Source: Chlorella sorokiniana (lineage: Eukaryota; Chlorophyta; Trebouxiophyceae; Chlorellales; Chlorellaceae). From it: 64,000 bases of DNA. The position numbers and the translations under genes are program-made. The notes under the pieces are model-generated. The model searched no databases and had not been told where the DNA came from. It worked only from the letters and a program-made list of their open reading frames with translations. Location: the NCBI GenBank assembly GCA_025917655.1, contig CP084611.1, forward strand, positions 62,001 through 126,000. Reading direction: 5' to 3'. Within the stretch, counting starts at the first letter, position 1. The number at the start of each line of letters is the position of its first letter. Positions 25,601-38,864 of the stretch are shown here, piece after piece.

Positions 25601-28600
25601 GCCAGCCAGCCAGCCATCCAGCCTGGAACCCAGCCCAACGCTGAAGCACCCCCCCACACGCACCCGTCTGCACAAAGACGGCCACCGCGGCGGCAGAGGG
25701 CACCAGCGGCTGCGCCAGCGAGGGCTGCTCCCGTGGCCACAGCTGCTGCCCCAGGCGGCCCTGCAGCTGCGACACCACCTCTGCCACGCCCTGGCACTCG
25801 GGGGAGGGTGGCGCTCCGCCGCTCTGCGCAAGGGGGGCAGTGTGTAGGGTGGGGTGGGGTGGGTTTAGGGGGACGGGGGGGGAGGGGACACAGGACAGAA
25901 GACGCGCAACACAGTGCTTGCAAGATCGAGCCTATCGGAAGTAGGCCTGCGCGGTCCAAGCCCCCTTTCCTGGGCAGCCGGGCATCCACGCGCCGCCTTC
26001 CATGCACCACCCTGCACCCGTCCCCGCCAGGCGCAAGCTGCCGCCGTACAGCCTGCCTCCAATGGCAGCCGGACCCTAAGACACAAGAAAAAAAAAAAAA
26101 AAAAAAAAAAAAGCAACAGAAAAAACAAGACAGCTCACCTCCAGGTGCTTGAGGGACAGGCTGAACAGTAGGTAGACCAGCAGCTGCTGCGAGTCTCGGC
26201 GCACCAGCGGGTTGGGGGAGTCGGCGCTGATGAGGCACAGGTGCAGCAGCTGCGCGGGGGAGGGGGGTGGGGGGGGGGTGGTGGGGGTGGGGGGGGTGGG
26301 GGTGGGGGTGGTGGGGGTGGGGGGTGGGGTGGGGGGGGGGCGCGCGGGCAGCAGTTGGTGTCAAGGCGCTGATGGGGCGCAGGTGCAGCAGCTGCGGGAG
26401 GGAGGGCCGGGCAGCGGTCTGTGCCAAACTCCAGCGTCGACGAGGCGGATACATGCCCCGCATCAGAGCTCTCAAAGAGGGAAGAGGGCGCCCGGGACTT
26501 GCACATCACGCTTCACACCGCGATCCATACCAACCGACCGCCCTGCATGCTGCCCCGGCCAGCGCGCGTGCATGCAGTACGGTGCGGTACGGGCGGTACC
26601 TGCGGCAGGTGCTGGCGCAGCTCCTCGTCCTGTTCGTACGCCACCTCGACCAGCAGGCTCAGCGCCACCTCGGGCCGCGTCAGGGGCAGCCTGCAGGGCG
26701 CAGGTCGGGAGGCGAGGGCGGGTGAGGTGCAGAAGCAGCCAGGCCGACAAGGCACGCTTAACCAAGAAGAAGGTGGCAGCGATGGAGGGACGTCGCAGAG
26801 TAGATGTGTAAGTAGGGTGGGGAGGACATGCGGTGTAAGTGTGGGTAGGGTGAGGGAGGATATGCAGCTGGAAGCAGCAGGCCTGAAGGCTGGCAGCAAT
26901 CATTCGGGCCGGCGAAAAGCAAGGCTTGCAGCCAAGCTGCACCCACCGCTGCTCGGCGAACGCCGCTGCAGCGGCCTTGGCGCTGCCGCCGCCGCGGCTC
27001 ATGCTGTTCTGGCGGCTGTCGAACGACGAGCGCGCGTCCGACACGGACGGCGGCCTGGGCAGCAGCGCGCCGCCCTGCCCGCTGCCGCCGCCGCCAAGCG
27101 CCAGCTGGCCGCTGCCGGCGCTGGCGAGGCCCTCGCCGCCGGGAGCGCCGCCGACGCCGTCCGACCGAAAAGACTGCGAGCGCATCAGCTGCTCAAACAT
27201 GGTCACACGCCTTTGCAGGCCGCTGGCGGAGCTGCCGCCGCCGCCGTGGCGCGAACCGCCGGGGGTGCCCGGATGGGAGCCCCCGCTGGAAGCTGATCCG
27301 CCGCCGCCGCCCGCCTCGGCGCCGCCGTGTGCCGCCGTACTGCCGGCGGAGAGGCGGTGCAGGGCGGGCAGCTGGCGGTGGAGGGGGAGGACTTGGAGCG
27401 CTTGTGGTGGTACTCCAGGATCTGCGGGGCGGTACAGCCAGCAGTACAGCCAGACGTCTCAACAACTGGTGCATCTCCCTCCCTCACCAATCATGGCAAA
27501 CCTGCACATGCGGTGCAACGCCGGTGCAGCCTGCAACCGGCTGGTGCGGCGCAGCACAGGCCCGCTAAGCCGATTGCAGGCGCAGGATCGCATTCAAACC
27601 AAGCCAAGCAGCCGGGTTTTGACTGCCGCTGCTTGTGCCAGCACCTTGGGGGTGTGGCCCTCGGGGAGCGCGGCGCTGCTGGCGACGCCGCCTCCTCAAG
27701 CGAGTCTGTCTGCGAAATGAGCTGCAGAGCCTCATACACCAGGTGGCCCGCCACCTGGCGGGCCGCCACGCGGGACAGATACACCACAATCTGCGGTACA
27801 GTGAAGCAGTACGAGGGGTGCCGGTCGCGGAAGGTTCTGAAAGCTGGGGAGCCACCATGCGCCCGAGGGAGGCCGGCAGCGACGCAGCGAGCGGCATCAG
27901 CCGCCCACAACGGCACAAGCCCCCAACATCATGGCGTCAAGAATACAGAGCCCTGTCCAGCGACAGGGTCCTGAGCAGCTCGCAGCCCCAGCATCAACGG
28001 TGCCCCGCAGCGGCCACTCGCCTCCTTGCCGGTGGGAGCAGGGGCGGCCTCCGCCGCCGCCGCCGACTCCCGCAGGCCTCGGTCCAGCAGGAAATTGAGG
28101 CTGGGCACGATGGAGAGGCGGTTGGCGGCCAGCGTGGCCCACAAGCGCTGCAAAGCGTGGAGCAAAACGTGAGCAGCAGGGAGATGATGAGCGGTAAGCG
28201 AGAATGATGCCGTGGCTGTGGCGAAAGCGGCGGCGGCGGCGGCGCATGCTCGGTGCGAGCCTGGCTGCGCACGGGTGCTTCACCAGCTGAACAAATCCAT
28301 GGGTAGACAAGCAGCCGCTGCAGGGCGCAGGGCGGCGGCGCCGAAGAAGCAACAAACAGGCGGGACATCAGGCTGGCGATACAGCAATACAACGTACCTC
28401 GTGCGCCTGGCGGTTGCCCTGTTCCGCGGTGATGCGGTACAGAGAGTCCAGCAGCGTCTCGGACCAGTGGCCCTCCCACTGCGATACGGAGCGGGGAGGC
28501 ACACACGTGCGGTACGAAAACGCCCCAGCAAGCAGACGCGCCTCAGGCAAGAGAGCACCGGAGGCTGGCTGCTTCAGGCGGCTGCACTGCGTTTCCCAGC

Positions 28601-29007
28601 AGCCGCACGACAGCCACGAACCACCCCATAAACCCCAGCTTGGCGGCAGCATGACCGCAGCGCACAGGGCAGCGCAACAACCTAGCCCAGCCTGCCTTGG
28701 TGGGTATGGTCACAAACTCCAGCCAGGGGCAGAGGCTGAGCAGGGCATCGGGGCCCCCGGCGTTGGCAAGCTGGCGCCCCAGCACCTCGATGGCCACGGC
28801 GTCGCTGCGAGAAAGAGGGTTATGGGGTGGGGCACACGGATGTGGGAGGCAATGGCGAGGCGATGTATTCAGCGCAAACCGCAGCTGCTGCTTGACAGCT
28901 GATGCCACGCCCCCAAAAATACCATCCCTCCAACACTGTTGAAAATGCAGCACAGCCCCGAATTGCATACCAGCCCCTCCCAACAACACACACAATTACC
29001 AATAAGA

Positions 29008-29040
<33 letters not shown>

Positions 29041-32000
29041 CACCTCAGCTCATGATGTTCTCGAGCCAGGCGGGCCGACAGGCGCAGCTGGTAGGCGGAG
29101 TAGGAGTTGGCCAGAGAGCCCACCACCACCGCGCCGTCTGGCGGCGACGGCGGGCGCCCGCGGCGCTGCCCGGCGGCACCACTCCCGAGTCTTCGTGCTG
29201 TTCGCTGCAGGGGGAGGGGCAAGGGGCAGAGTGTGATGGCAAGGCGGGACCAGTGCTGGAGCAAAATATTCTCTATAGAAACACTTGCCAGCAAACAGAC
29301 ACACACACACTCCAGCACACGCGCCCACGCACCTGTAGCGCGGGTCCCGCCCCACGCCCGCCGCGCCAGCACCGCCAGCAGGCCACGCGCGGCGTCCCGC
29401 ACCGCGCGGCGTGGGTCCACGATTTTGTGCAGTACCAGCGAAACGCCGATGTACTCGGGGGGGCAGGGGGCGGGAGGCGTAGACCTCTGTGAGAACCTGC
29501 GGGAAGCCAGGCAGGACACAACACACAGTCAAAACCACCCCAGACAGCAGAACGCACCCTAATCCCAGGTGCAACTGCGGCTTCCCTTCACAATTTTAGC
29601 AAGCTCCTGCAGTACAGGCAGGATACACCGGCGGCACCGCACCTGGAAGTACCCGGCAGCCACCTGCTGGTGCGGCGAGTAGGCGCGATCCACAAACACG
29701 CCCGCCAGCTCGCTGTTGCTCTGCACATGCGGTACAGCGCGGTACAGTGCGGTACATCAGCGGTCACACGAAAACAAGGAGGCAACAGCATGTGAGAGCG
29801 CGTAGCCGCAAGATGGGCGAGGGCTGACAGCCAAGGCAGCTGAAACCCTGCGGAGCACAGAAGCACGGCAAGCTCTCTGGCAGGGCTGCGGCCGCAGCAG
29901 CACACAGGCCACCACTCGCCTGCAGCAGGTTGGAGAGGGCGGAGCGCGCGACGGCCTCCTTGGGGCGGCCCCCAGGCCCCGCCCTGGGAGGCGCCGGCGC
30001 CGCCGACAGCATGCGGTCGATCCAGGCGAAGACGCGGCCCTGCGTTGAAGAGGGGTTCAGGCGGGCACAAGCCAACCTCAGCGCCTGTACGGCAGGTGCA
30101 AAGCGATGCGCCGGACACGCCGCCCTCCCACGCCACCACCCTCTACCCCCTTCCCCCACCCTCTACTCACCCCCAGTTCCCAGCACACATCCCCCAGCAT
30201 CCCCCAACTTTCCACCCCCGTGATCCAGCCGCCCAGCCCCCCACCTGAGGGTTGGCCACGTCCCCGCTGAACAGCGGCCCCACCAGCATCGCCGCCATGC
30301 CCAGGTAGGCCGCCTGCTCCAGCACCTCTGCAGGGTGGCAGGCACGCGTGGGCGTGGGTGGAGTGGGCTTGTGTGTGGGCGTGGTGGCGGGGGTGGAAAC
30401 TGTGGGGATTGGGCCCGGAGTGGGCCCAGACCCTCACGCAGTCCCCACAGAATTCCAGCTCCTCGGCGGCTTCCCATCTGGATGCTGCTGCCCACCCGAG
30501 CTGTCCACGATGTCCAGCTCCACCGCCCGCCCCGCATCCGCGTCCTTGATGCGCGCCTTGGCTGCGTGGAGGGAGGGAGGGAGCGGTTGGTGTGTGTTGC
30601 GGGTGGGGTGAAGGGGGATATGGGGTAGGGGTGGGGGCGTAGGGGCCAGAGAGGACGTGGGGCCGGCGAGAGGGAGAGAGAAGAGGGGAGAAGGAGAGAA
30701 CCCTCTCCCTTGGGGTGGAGTGGGGGATCAAGGTAGGCGGCACAGGTGGCGGCGGGACAGCAGCAGCGGCCGGCAGCTGCCGGGAAGGCGGTTGCCAGCA
30801 GGTGCAGCCCGGTGGCTGCCCTCCGGGCTTGCCCGGCGGACATCAGTTTGTGGCCATGAAGCAAACATACGAAACGTGCAGAAAAAAACGTGTTAACGGA
30901 TGGCGTGTGCCCACCCACCCTGAGTGATGATGCGGCGCATGTCGCTCTTGAACTGCCCAGGCGTCTGCGCCTCCTCGCAGTACAGCGAGAACATGTCGTA
31001 CAGGGAGCGGCGGGTCTGCGGTACAACCAGGCAGTACGGGAGGCATCACACCAAGTTCAGAGGGCAGAGGCAGCACAGCAAAGCAGTGTGCTGGCGGCAG
31101 TGCAGCAGCAGCAGCATGACCACAGCCGCATTCAGCTGCACCAAAACAGGCGCCACAGGAGCTGCCGCCGCTCGCCCCCTTCCACCTGAGCAGGGAAGGC
31201 CTGCGGCAGGGCCTGCCCCAGCTGCGCGCCGCACGTGCGCGCCACGGCGGCGAGGCAGTAGCGCAGCTGCTGCAGCTCGGGCGACACGTCAGCGGTGGTG
31301 GTGATGTGGCGGGCGGTCTCGCGTACGAACTCGATCAGCTTGTCCCGCACAATCTGCGGGGCAGGACGGGCCGGGTGGGCGGCAAGGGCAGTGCCACACC
31401 GTCAGGAGCAGGCCCCAGCTGCCCTCCTGCACGCTGGGCCTGGCGCCCCGCCAAGCATATGTTGCGCAACCCCACTCTTCCAGCCCAGCGCAATGCAAAT
31501 GAACCCAATGGCACCCTGATCACCACAGCCCACTACACCACCACCAACAACAACGGGAAACAAACAAAAAAGCGCACCACATTGTCTGCCAGGGTGCCCG
31601 GCGGCAGGCTGTCTGCGAGCACGCGGGTGAGGTGGGCGTGGGCCAGCCGCACGTCGTCCTTCTTCACGGCGCGGCGCCCCATGCCCGGCACCGACGGCAT
31701 GCTGATGCTCTGCAGGGAGGAGGCAGGGGGCTTGGGCCTCGGCAGTCAGAGCGCTCCAGCTTTGATGAAATACAGGAAGATGCACCATGCGCGCGGCAGG
31801 CAAAAGGTGCTTGACTGGACCCCAGGCTGAGGCTGCGAGGGAGGCGCCGAGGGCTGGTGCTGGGGATGAGCCCAAAGCTGGCTCACTGGCTCATGCGACG
31901 CCCCCCCGCCCACCCCCCCCCCGCCCACCCCCGCCCACCCCCGCCCACCCACACACACACCACACCACCACATCCCCACACCTTACACAGAACAACACGC

Positions 32001-35000
32001 CCTCCAGACTCTGCGAGGCCTCACCCGCTGCATCTGGCGGTCGAGGTAGTCCTCAGCCAGCACCGCCGCCTCCTTCAGCACCAGCCCGTGGCAGTCGGGG
32101 TGCATGCAGCCCAGCGCCAGCACCGAGGTGGCCTGCTGCGCCTCCGCCCCCGCCCGCACCGAGGCCACCAGCAGGCGCACCAGGTCGCGGCTGGCCAGGG
32201 AGCGCTCGCCGAGGCGGGAGGCGTCCAGGAGGGGGCGGCGGCCAGGGCCAGGCAGTACGAGCGGGACAGCTCGGCCTTGGCGTCAGCCGGGAGCACCTGG
32301 CGGCCGCCGGAGTCCAGGGACAGCTGGCCCTGCAGGGGTGGCGGTGGATGGCGGTGCCCAGCGCCAAGCAAGGGTCAGAGACAGCCTGCCAGCACGTTGG
32401 CGGCTGTGTTTAACAACCTGTGGCTTACCTGTCACGGCATTCCATTGCCCTTCCGTTCTTCTCCCCACCCACCACCACGAACAACAAACGTAAAAGAATA
32501 GCACCAAGCCACACCCCCACCCCCACCCCAGCCCTCACAGCAACCAGCAAAAGAGAAAGCAGCCAGCCGCCCCCGCCCACCTGCAGCTTGGCCACCAGCT
32601 CCAGGTGGGTGACCCAGGCGCTGCGCTCGGCGCGGCCCACACCTCTCGCAGCAGCTCGCACAGCACGCGGGCCCAGCGCGTGGCGTCCTGCGGGTGGCCA
32701 GTGGGTGGGTGGGTGGGTGGAAGGAAGGGGCGGTGGGGAACGGCGGAGGTGGGGGGGGGGGGGAGGGGGGGTCGTTGAGATGGGACTGCGCCTCGCAAGT
32801 GCCCTCCTCCCCGCAACGGTACCGCATCCGATGGACAAGCGACATCGAAGCGACACAGCAGAGGAGCAGGGCAGGCAGGCGAGCGGAGGAGCTGGGCGGG
32901 CAGGCGGGCAGCGGCTCGCCTCCTGGGTGCGTATGCGGAGCAGGCACTCCTCCAGGGAGGCGCCGCTGTCTGGCAGCGGGCGCCAGGCGCGCCACAGGTC
33001 GGACCAGCGCCCAAAGTCCCAGTAGCAGCGGGCCACCAGGGCGGAGCCGTACCTGCAGCGGTGCCGCCCAATGGGGTCAGCTGGTGGCTGCGCAGCAGCA
33101 CGCTGGTGCAGGTGTGAAAACTCGGCGGCAAAACGAAAGGGAGCAGGCACTTTGCTGCGCAGGGTGCTGCATGGAGGCAGCGCCGCCCGCCAGCAGAGCA
33201 CATTCGGCTCGGCACCTACACAACTACCCCACAGCCGCAGGTAGCAGCAGCATAGACGACGCGCCTGTCGATGATGTCTGCCACATACACCACCTTTGGG
33301 GTGCCTCCCGGGCTGCCCGGCTGGCTGTCGCCCAGCGCAGCGGCCGGCCCGCGGTGCGGCGTCGTCGCCCGTCGCCCCGCGGCTTCACCGCCGGGGCCCG
33401 CGGCAGCGGCGGCGTGTGGCACGGTGCCGCGACGGGAGGCCGCCGCCCCGTCGGCGGCGCCGCCGCCGCCGTGCTGCATGGTGGCGCGCTTGCTGGTGGG
33501 GCGGGGGGAGGCCAGCGTGCGGTGGAGCTCGCGAGCGGTTCGCAGCAGATCCAGGCCCAACCGCCGGACCTGCGGCGCAGGAAGTTGAGTGGGCAGTCAG
33601 GCTGGGTAATTGGGCACCCAGGGTCGGGAAGACGCCGTGAGGAATGCAACAGCGGCAAACCGAGGCAGACCGCGCAGTTCGAATAGTAAAACAACTGCTT
33701 GATGTTTCATCGTCCCCCACACCTCGGTGTCAGTGGAGCAGAGGAGCACCAGCGCGGAGCCCTCCACCCGCGGCAGGCTAGTGAAGCCGGACAGCGGCGC
33801 CGTCTTGCCGCCGGGCGCCGGCGGCGGCCACTCTGTCGCCGCCAGCGCGATCCATTCCCGCAGCAGGCTGCATGGAGGGGGTGGCGCAGGTAGCGGCAGT
33901 GATCAACGGCTCCCTGCTGTGAATTACGAGGCCATGTCCTTGTGCATAGTTCTACTATGCTCATCCCCCACACCACTTGTTGCAGCAGGCCTTTTCTGCA
34001 GCAAGTCCCCTCTAAACACACACCCACAAACAAAAACCACATCATCAACTGCCACCCCTTGTCCACCCCTGCTTACCACCCAGCCACCCCCGCAGGCACA
34101 GGCAGCACCTCACCCCAGCAGCAGGCCCAGCGATGCCTTCACCACCTCCGGGTAATCCTCCTGGATGCGGGCGGCAAAGCCGGCAAAGGCGCCCACCAGG
34201 CGGTCGCGCAGCGGCGGCAGCGCGCGTACGCAGCGGCGCAGCACGGTCTGGGACACCTGCAGGGCAGGGGGCAGGAGGGGGAGGGCAGTTGAGGCGGGGA
34301 GGCCAGTGGCTGCCTGGTTGGAAGTGGAGGGAGGGCGGTGAACAACAGCAGAGACGCTGCTAGGCCACCGATGTACATGAGGCCAGCCCGCCTTGCACCC
34401 GTCAGCACAGCCGCATAGCCATCGCCAGACACCGTAACACAAGCCCCCGCCATCCCAAAAGGCTTCCCATTCTCCAAACAGCGAAAGCCTGAGACCCCCT
34501 CTTCCACCCCCACAGCCCCCACAAGCGCACACACACGCGTGGCGCACCTGTCGCATGGAAGCCTCTGCATGTATGGTGTACCCAGGCAGGTCTTCAAAGA
34601 TGGCGCCGGAGGCCCAGTGCTCCGGCATCACAAACGGCACGCACTGCAGCGCCATGACAAACACGGGCAGCGCGCCCAGGCGCTCGCGCGCGCGGCGTCG
34701 CTCGTCCTACGGGGCAGGGGGCGGGGCGGGTGCGGCATGATCCGGGTGCGCCCGGGCACAAAACGAGCATGGAGCCAGGAAGAGAGGCTTGTGGGGTTGG
34801 CAAGCGACGCGGCGCCAGGCAGCAGCCAGGCAGCAGCAGCAGGGGGTGAGGCGACAGAAGGAGGCAGCTCGCGAACGACTGCGGAGCAGCGCGTGGCAAC
34901 CCGAGGGCCCCCCTCCCCCTCACGTCATCATGCTGGTGACGCGCCCCAGCCCCCTCCCCTTCTCTCACTTCATCATGCTGGTCACGCGAGAGAAGCCGTA

Positions 35001-38000
35001 GAGCTGGTGGCAGGCCATCATGAGGCGCCCCAGCGCCGCCGCCACGCGCGGCATCAGGCCGGGACGCCGTACGCGCCCAGCAGGTTGTGGCCTGGGGTGA
35101 GGGCAACGGTGGCCGCCGAGCAAGACGCATTGGAGGAAGATAATAGGAACAGTAGAAGGGGCACGTCCATCATCTCATGGAGGGGCGCCGCTTGAAACAC
35201 ACACGCAAGCAACGCTCAAACACGTGGCCACCCCAGCCCGCCCCACCCTGCTTGGTGAGGTCCAAGAGACGCTTTATGGCGTCGGCAGACGGCACCCACA
35301 CCCCCGCCCCGCCCGCTCCAGCGCCGCCGCCGTGGCGGCCAGCTCAGGGGGGGGGGTTGCCGACTGCCCGAGCGGGGGCGGCAGCCAGGATGGTGAGGAG
35401 GGCCATGAGGCCGGCCATGGGAGCCTCCCAGTTGGTGCCTGCAATGGATTTGTGGATGGTTGTCGACCTCTAAGGGGGGCCAGGGGGGCTGATTGATGTG
35501 GTTGAAGTGCTGGTGCAGGCAGAGCAGCAAGGAACGCAACCCACCCTCCACCCACCCACCACCACCAAGGCTGTCCCTCTCTCTCACACACACACACATA
35601 TGGACCCCTGTTGTATAGAACTGCACCCCAGTCGCCGCCGCTGCCCCCCCACCCCCACACACACCCACACCCACACCCACCCACACACACGCCCACACTC
35701 CAACACACATGCAGACACTCACCAGCCTGCAGGTCCACCTGCAGCAGCTCCAGCACCATTCCCGCCAGCGCGTACTCGGGCAGGTGCTGCGCCACCGCGG
35801 CGCACAGCTGACGCACCAGCTCCTGCTGCTCCCCGGTGGGCAGCCCTCCACGCACCATGGCGGCAACCACGGGCGATACCCCGCGGGAGAGCCACTTGGC
35901 CATGCGGCCTGCCAGAGAAAGGGAGGGGGAGACGTTGCCGGTTGGGCGTGAGTGGGGCGCATGCACGGCGGGGGTAATTCCCAGACAAGATGGCATGGAA
36001 AGTGAGGCGAAACAAGGGGGGTGCATGCAGCAAGGTGACCAGCACACGGCCAGTGCGTGTTTAGAGTGGGTGGGGAGTGGGGGCACGAGCAGCCGCGGCG
36101 GCACCTTCCACGGTGCCTCCACCAGCAAACCACCACAGCGAAGAACCCTGCGCCCCTGCCGTAACCCACCCGCGTCGCTGCGGGCAGCCATGCGCCTCAG
36201 GAACGCCGCCACCGCCCTGATGAGGCACAGCAGGGCGACGGAGGCGGTGCGTCGGTCGCGCAGCAGCTTGTGCAGGAGGTCGATGAAGCCGTCGATGGCG
36301 GTGACCAGCTGGTCGTGGCCCTCCAGGCACAGCAGGGCAGCCACCAGGGGGAAGCCGGACATGACCTGAGTGTGTGGGTGGGCGGTGTGGGTGTGTGGGT
36401 GTGTGTGGGTGTTTGGGCAGTGTGGGTGGGTGGGTGGGTGTGGTGGTCGTGGGTGGAGGGGGGCGCGCGCGGCGGCGGGCGCGCGCGGCATGGGAGGGCA
36501 ACTGGGTGTGGGTGGATGGGTGGAGGACGGGAGAGGGAGAGGGGCGATGGGTGGCAGGCGGTGGCTGCCTCGCCGCCGACGCCGGCCCAACCCGCACACG
36601 CAGCTTCTGTCCGAGTCCCACCCAACGGCCGCGAGCCAAGCCCCACCTGCTTGCTCTGCTTGGTGGCCCACTTCTGGATGTCGGTGCGCAGCGTGGTGAC
36701 CTGACGGAAACAACGCAGCGAAGAGGGTCAGGATCGGAAAGCGCGGGGTGAAGGGGCGGCGGCAGGTGGCGCCACTAGGAGAAGAGCGGCGGAGCAGGCA
36801 CAAGGTGCTCCGCCTGCACGCTGCGCTGCTGCCGGTGGTTGTGCAAAGATCCCGCGAACTGCTGTTGGATTGCGCGCAAGCCGGTGCCCCGCACGCTGTC
36901 GCTGTCAACGGCTGGTAGGGAGGGCAGCGCAGTCACCTGCTGGCTGAACTTCTGGCGCAGCGCAGCGTCACACCCCGCGCCAAACTCGCTGCGAACAAGG
37001 GTGGTTTGGGGGAGAAAGATGATGTGCTTCGCATCGAAAAACAGGCGGCCTGTGATAGCCGGGGTGGCAGCCGCAAGCAGCAACGAGCCCCAGCAGCAGC
37101 GGCTGTGGCTGCCGGACGCATCTAGCCAACCCCGTCAGCCTCCTTTTCACAGCTTCCACCCCGGGCAAGGTCAGAACCACTCGTGCGAGTAAACAGCATG
37201 CCACGGCCCTGCCCAGACAACCAGCCCGCTTGCCTGGGCTCCCCGCGTCCGCCAGCGGCTGCAGCACGCCGGCCAGCAGGTCGCAGATGGCCTGCTGCAC
37301 CCGGCTCTTCTTGTCGGGCGCCACGTGGGTCAGGGGGTGGGCCAGCCGCAGGAACTCCACGCTCGCCTCCAGCTGCGGGGGACGGGCGCATGCTGGTGCG
37401 GAGGTATGTGTGGGGTATGCTCGGGTGCATATGGGGGCAGCACAGCAACCGACTGACCGTATCCAAGGTGCGTTGCACGGCAGGCAGGCAGGGATCGGGC
37501 AGCTGCATAGCACCCGTTGCTAGCACCCCGGCCCCGGATTGTCCCAAGCCCCGCTCCCAAGAAAACTCAGCAACGCAGCCCTGCCTGCCTGCGCGTTTGT
37601 GTCGGCGGCGAGGCGCAGGAAGCGCAGCCCGTGGCAGAGATCGTACAGCTGCTGGCGGGCTGGGGAGCTGGGATCCGCCCGGATCAGCCGGCTCAGCTCC
37701 GACAGCCAGCGCTGCGTGATTGGGGCCAGGCGCAGCGGGGACAGCGCGCCCAGCATGCGTGCTGCTGCCAGCACCACCTGTTGTTTTTTGGTGGGGGTGG
37801 GGGGTGGACAGCACAGGAAGGACGTCAGTCGCCACGCCGTGCAGGAGACAGCAAGCCACCCATGCAGGCAAACAACACGCAAGGGCGCCTCGCTACAAAA
37901 GCCGACGAGTTGCCGCGAGGCAGCAGGCATGCGCCCTCAACACAGCATGTGCAGCGCTTCTGAGCTCCGCATCAGCGACGGAGCGGCGCCAGCGCACCCG

Positions 38001-38864
38001 GTCCTTGTGGCGGTACGGATCAGGGAAAGCGAGGTACGCGTCGGCGCCCAGCAGCCAGTCGAAGGCCACAGCCTCCAGGTCCGTGCCTTGCTGCGGGGCC
38101 AGCGTAGCAGGCGCCGCCGCCACGAGTCGCCCGGTGGCCTCCAAGAAGAGGGCCTCAATAGTGAGCTGCGGCAGCAGCAACGGGAGGGGAGAGGATGCAC
38201 GAACGTTCTTGAGCGAACAGGATGTGGAGTCAGCAGTGCTCGGCGCCCATAAACGAGCTGGATGCCGCAATCGCAGCGCGATGCACATGCCGCCATGCGT
38301 CCCCAAACAGCGCACCCGCTTGCGCTGCGTGGCGGCATCGTTGCGCTTGCCCAGTTCTGTCAGCATGTCGGTGCGCCAGCTCAGCAGCTGGGCCAGCAGG
38401 AACGGGCCCGCGGGAGCAGCCGCCGCCTGCACAGGGTATGGTGCCGACACGGCAAGCCGGTATTCCCAATGTCGGCTGGTATGACATCCCATTCTCCCGT
38501 GGCAATACAGATATTGTTTGAAGCTCCAATCATGGAGGCCAGCGCCATGATCCAGCAGTGCGATGTGGGCCCAGAGAGGACAGCCTGCACTCGGTGGCAG
38601 CGCAACCGCCGCAGCTGCCGCCACGGCCGGCAGCCCACCTGCAGGCCCTCAAGCAGCTTGTCGTAGGATGCGTCTCCCGCGTCCACTCCATTGTCCTGCG
38701 GGTCATTGCCACCAGGGCGGAACGTGCACTCTGCTGTTCATGCGATCACTTCAAGCCTGTAGTGGTCCCGGGCGGTTTGTGCTGCCCATGCTCACCACTG
38801 CCTGTTCCGCATAAGCCTGGAACTGCAGCAAGATCGCCTCTCCTACTGAGGCGGCAAACGCCAT
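22630..38864 (-). CDS. Furry/MOR2/Tao3-like cell morphogenesis protein
   Basis: Very large HEAT/ARM-repeat scaffold of the Furry family, which works with NDR/LATS-type kinases in polarised growth (family knowledge; MOR2 in plants, Tao3 in yeast). About 16 kb with some 30-40 exons. Start ATG at 38862-38864: MAFAASVGEAILLQFQAYAE. Landmarks matching plant MOR2 in order: FDWLLGADAYL (about 38060), VAPDKKSRVQQAICDLLAGV (about 37290), WATKQSKQ then VMSGFPLVAALLCL (36665 and 36330), CLIRAVAAFLRRM (36200), CVPFVMPEHW then GYTIHAEASMRQ (34560-34640), LVGAFAGFAARIQEDYPEVV (34150), IVRDKLIEFVRETARHITTT (31300), SRHAASRSHQAFCALRP (25230), LLLACVALLQSSVVRVVELA (25000). The C-terminal exon carries LEWPQCMDDLGSSNRVCSEA and ends at 22630. 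One-base slips occur (for example the G run 29457-29463). Introns hold many simple repeats. Confidence 0.9.
23136..23230. repeat. Four-unit minisatellite in a Furry-like intron
   Basis: Four imperfect units of about 24-28 bases built on GAACCTCACACACATCC followed by a C-rich tail, just beyond the exon edge near 23245. Confidence 0.85.
24870..24962. repeat. CCCACACCCATA-type simple repeat in an intron
   Basis: Irregular ACCCATACACA/CCCATCCCCC repeats filling the 5' part of a Furry-like intron next to the exon edge at about 24962. Confidence 0.8.
26088..26112. repeat. 25-base poly(A) run
   Basis: Uninterrupted A run, poly(T) on the Furry-like gene's strand, in the intron that starts at about 26138. 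No target-site duplication or coding sequence is attached, so I do not call a retroposon. Confidence 0.9.
26224..26399. repeat. G-rich VNTR flanked by a duplicated exon edge
   Basis: A run of GGTGGG/GGGGGT repeats (about 26256-26341) sits between two direct copies of one segment: 26224-26254 (GCGCTGATGAGGCACAGGTG then CAGCAGCTGCG) and 26368-26398 (GCGCTGATGGGGCGCAGGTG then CAGCAGCTGCG). On the minus strand the segment is a 3' splice site plus the first codons of an exon (LLHLCLISAD and LLHLRPISAL). The copies are 144 bases apart. The tract has many G-runs and could form G-quadruplexes. Confidence 0.85.
29009..29042. repeat. (CA)n microsatellite in an intron
   Basis: Imperfect CA repeat between Furry-like exons; TG on the coding strand, within a pyrimidine/TG-rich stretch just downstream of a donor site near 29042. 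Confidence 0.85.
29726..29756 (-). repeat. Three 10-base TGTACCGCA-type units before a 3' splice site
   Basis: On the minus strand the sequence runs ATGTACCGCACTGTACCGCG followed by CTGTACCGCATGTGCAG, three tandem units ending at the acceptor of the exon that begins SNSELAGVFVDRAYSPHQ (about 29721). It is the most regular example of a motif seen before several acceptors in this window. Confidence 0.8.
35640..35712. repeat. CCCACACA simple repeat in an intron
   Basis: Irregular CACCC/ACACCCACA tract inside a Furry-like intron. A similar C-rich CCGCCCACC tract lies at 31900-31975 in another intron of the same gene. Confidence 0.8.

Noticed and set aside
26088-26112. Poly(A) tail of a processed retroposon
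   Set aside because: No coding remnant, no target-site duplication, and it lies in an intron among other simple repeats.
35274-36908. 544-codon uninterrupted minus-strand frame
   Set aside because: It reads through introns of the Furry-like gene; only segments between splice sites match the family, and parts of it are in the wrong frame.
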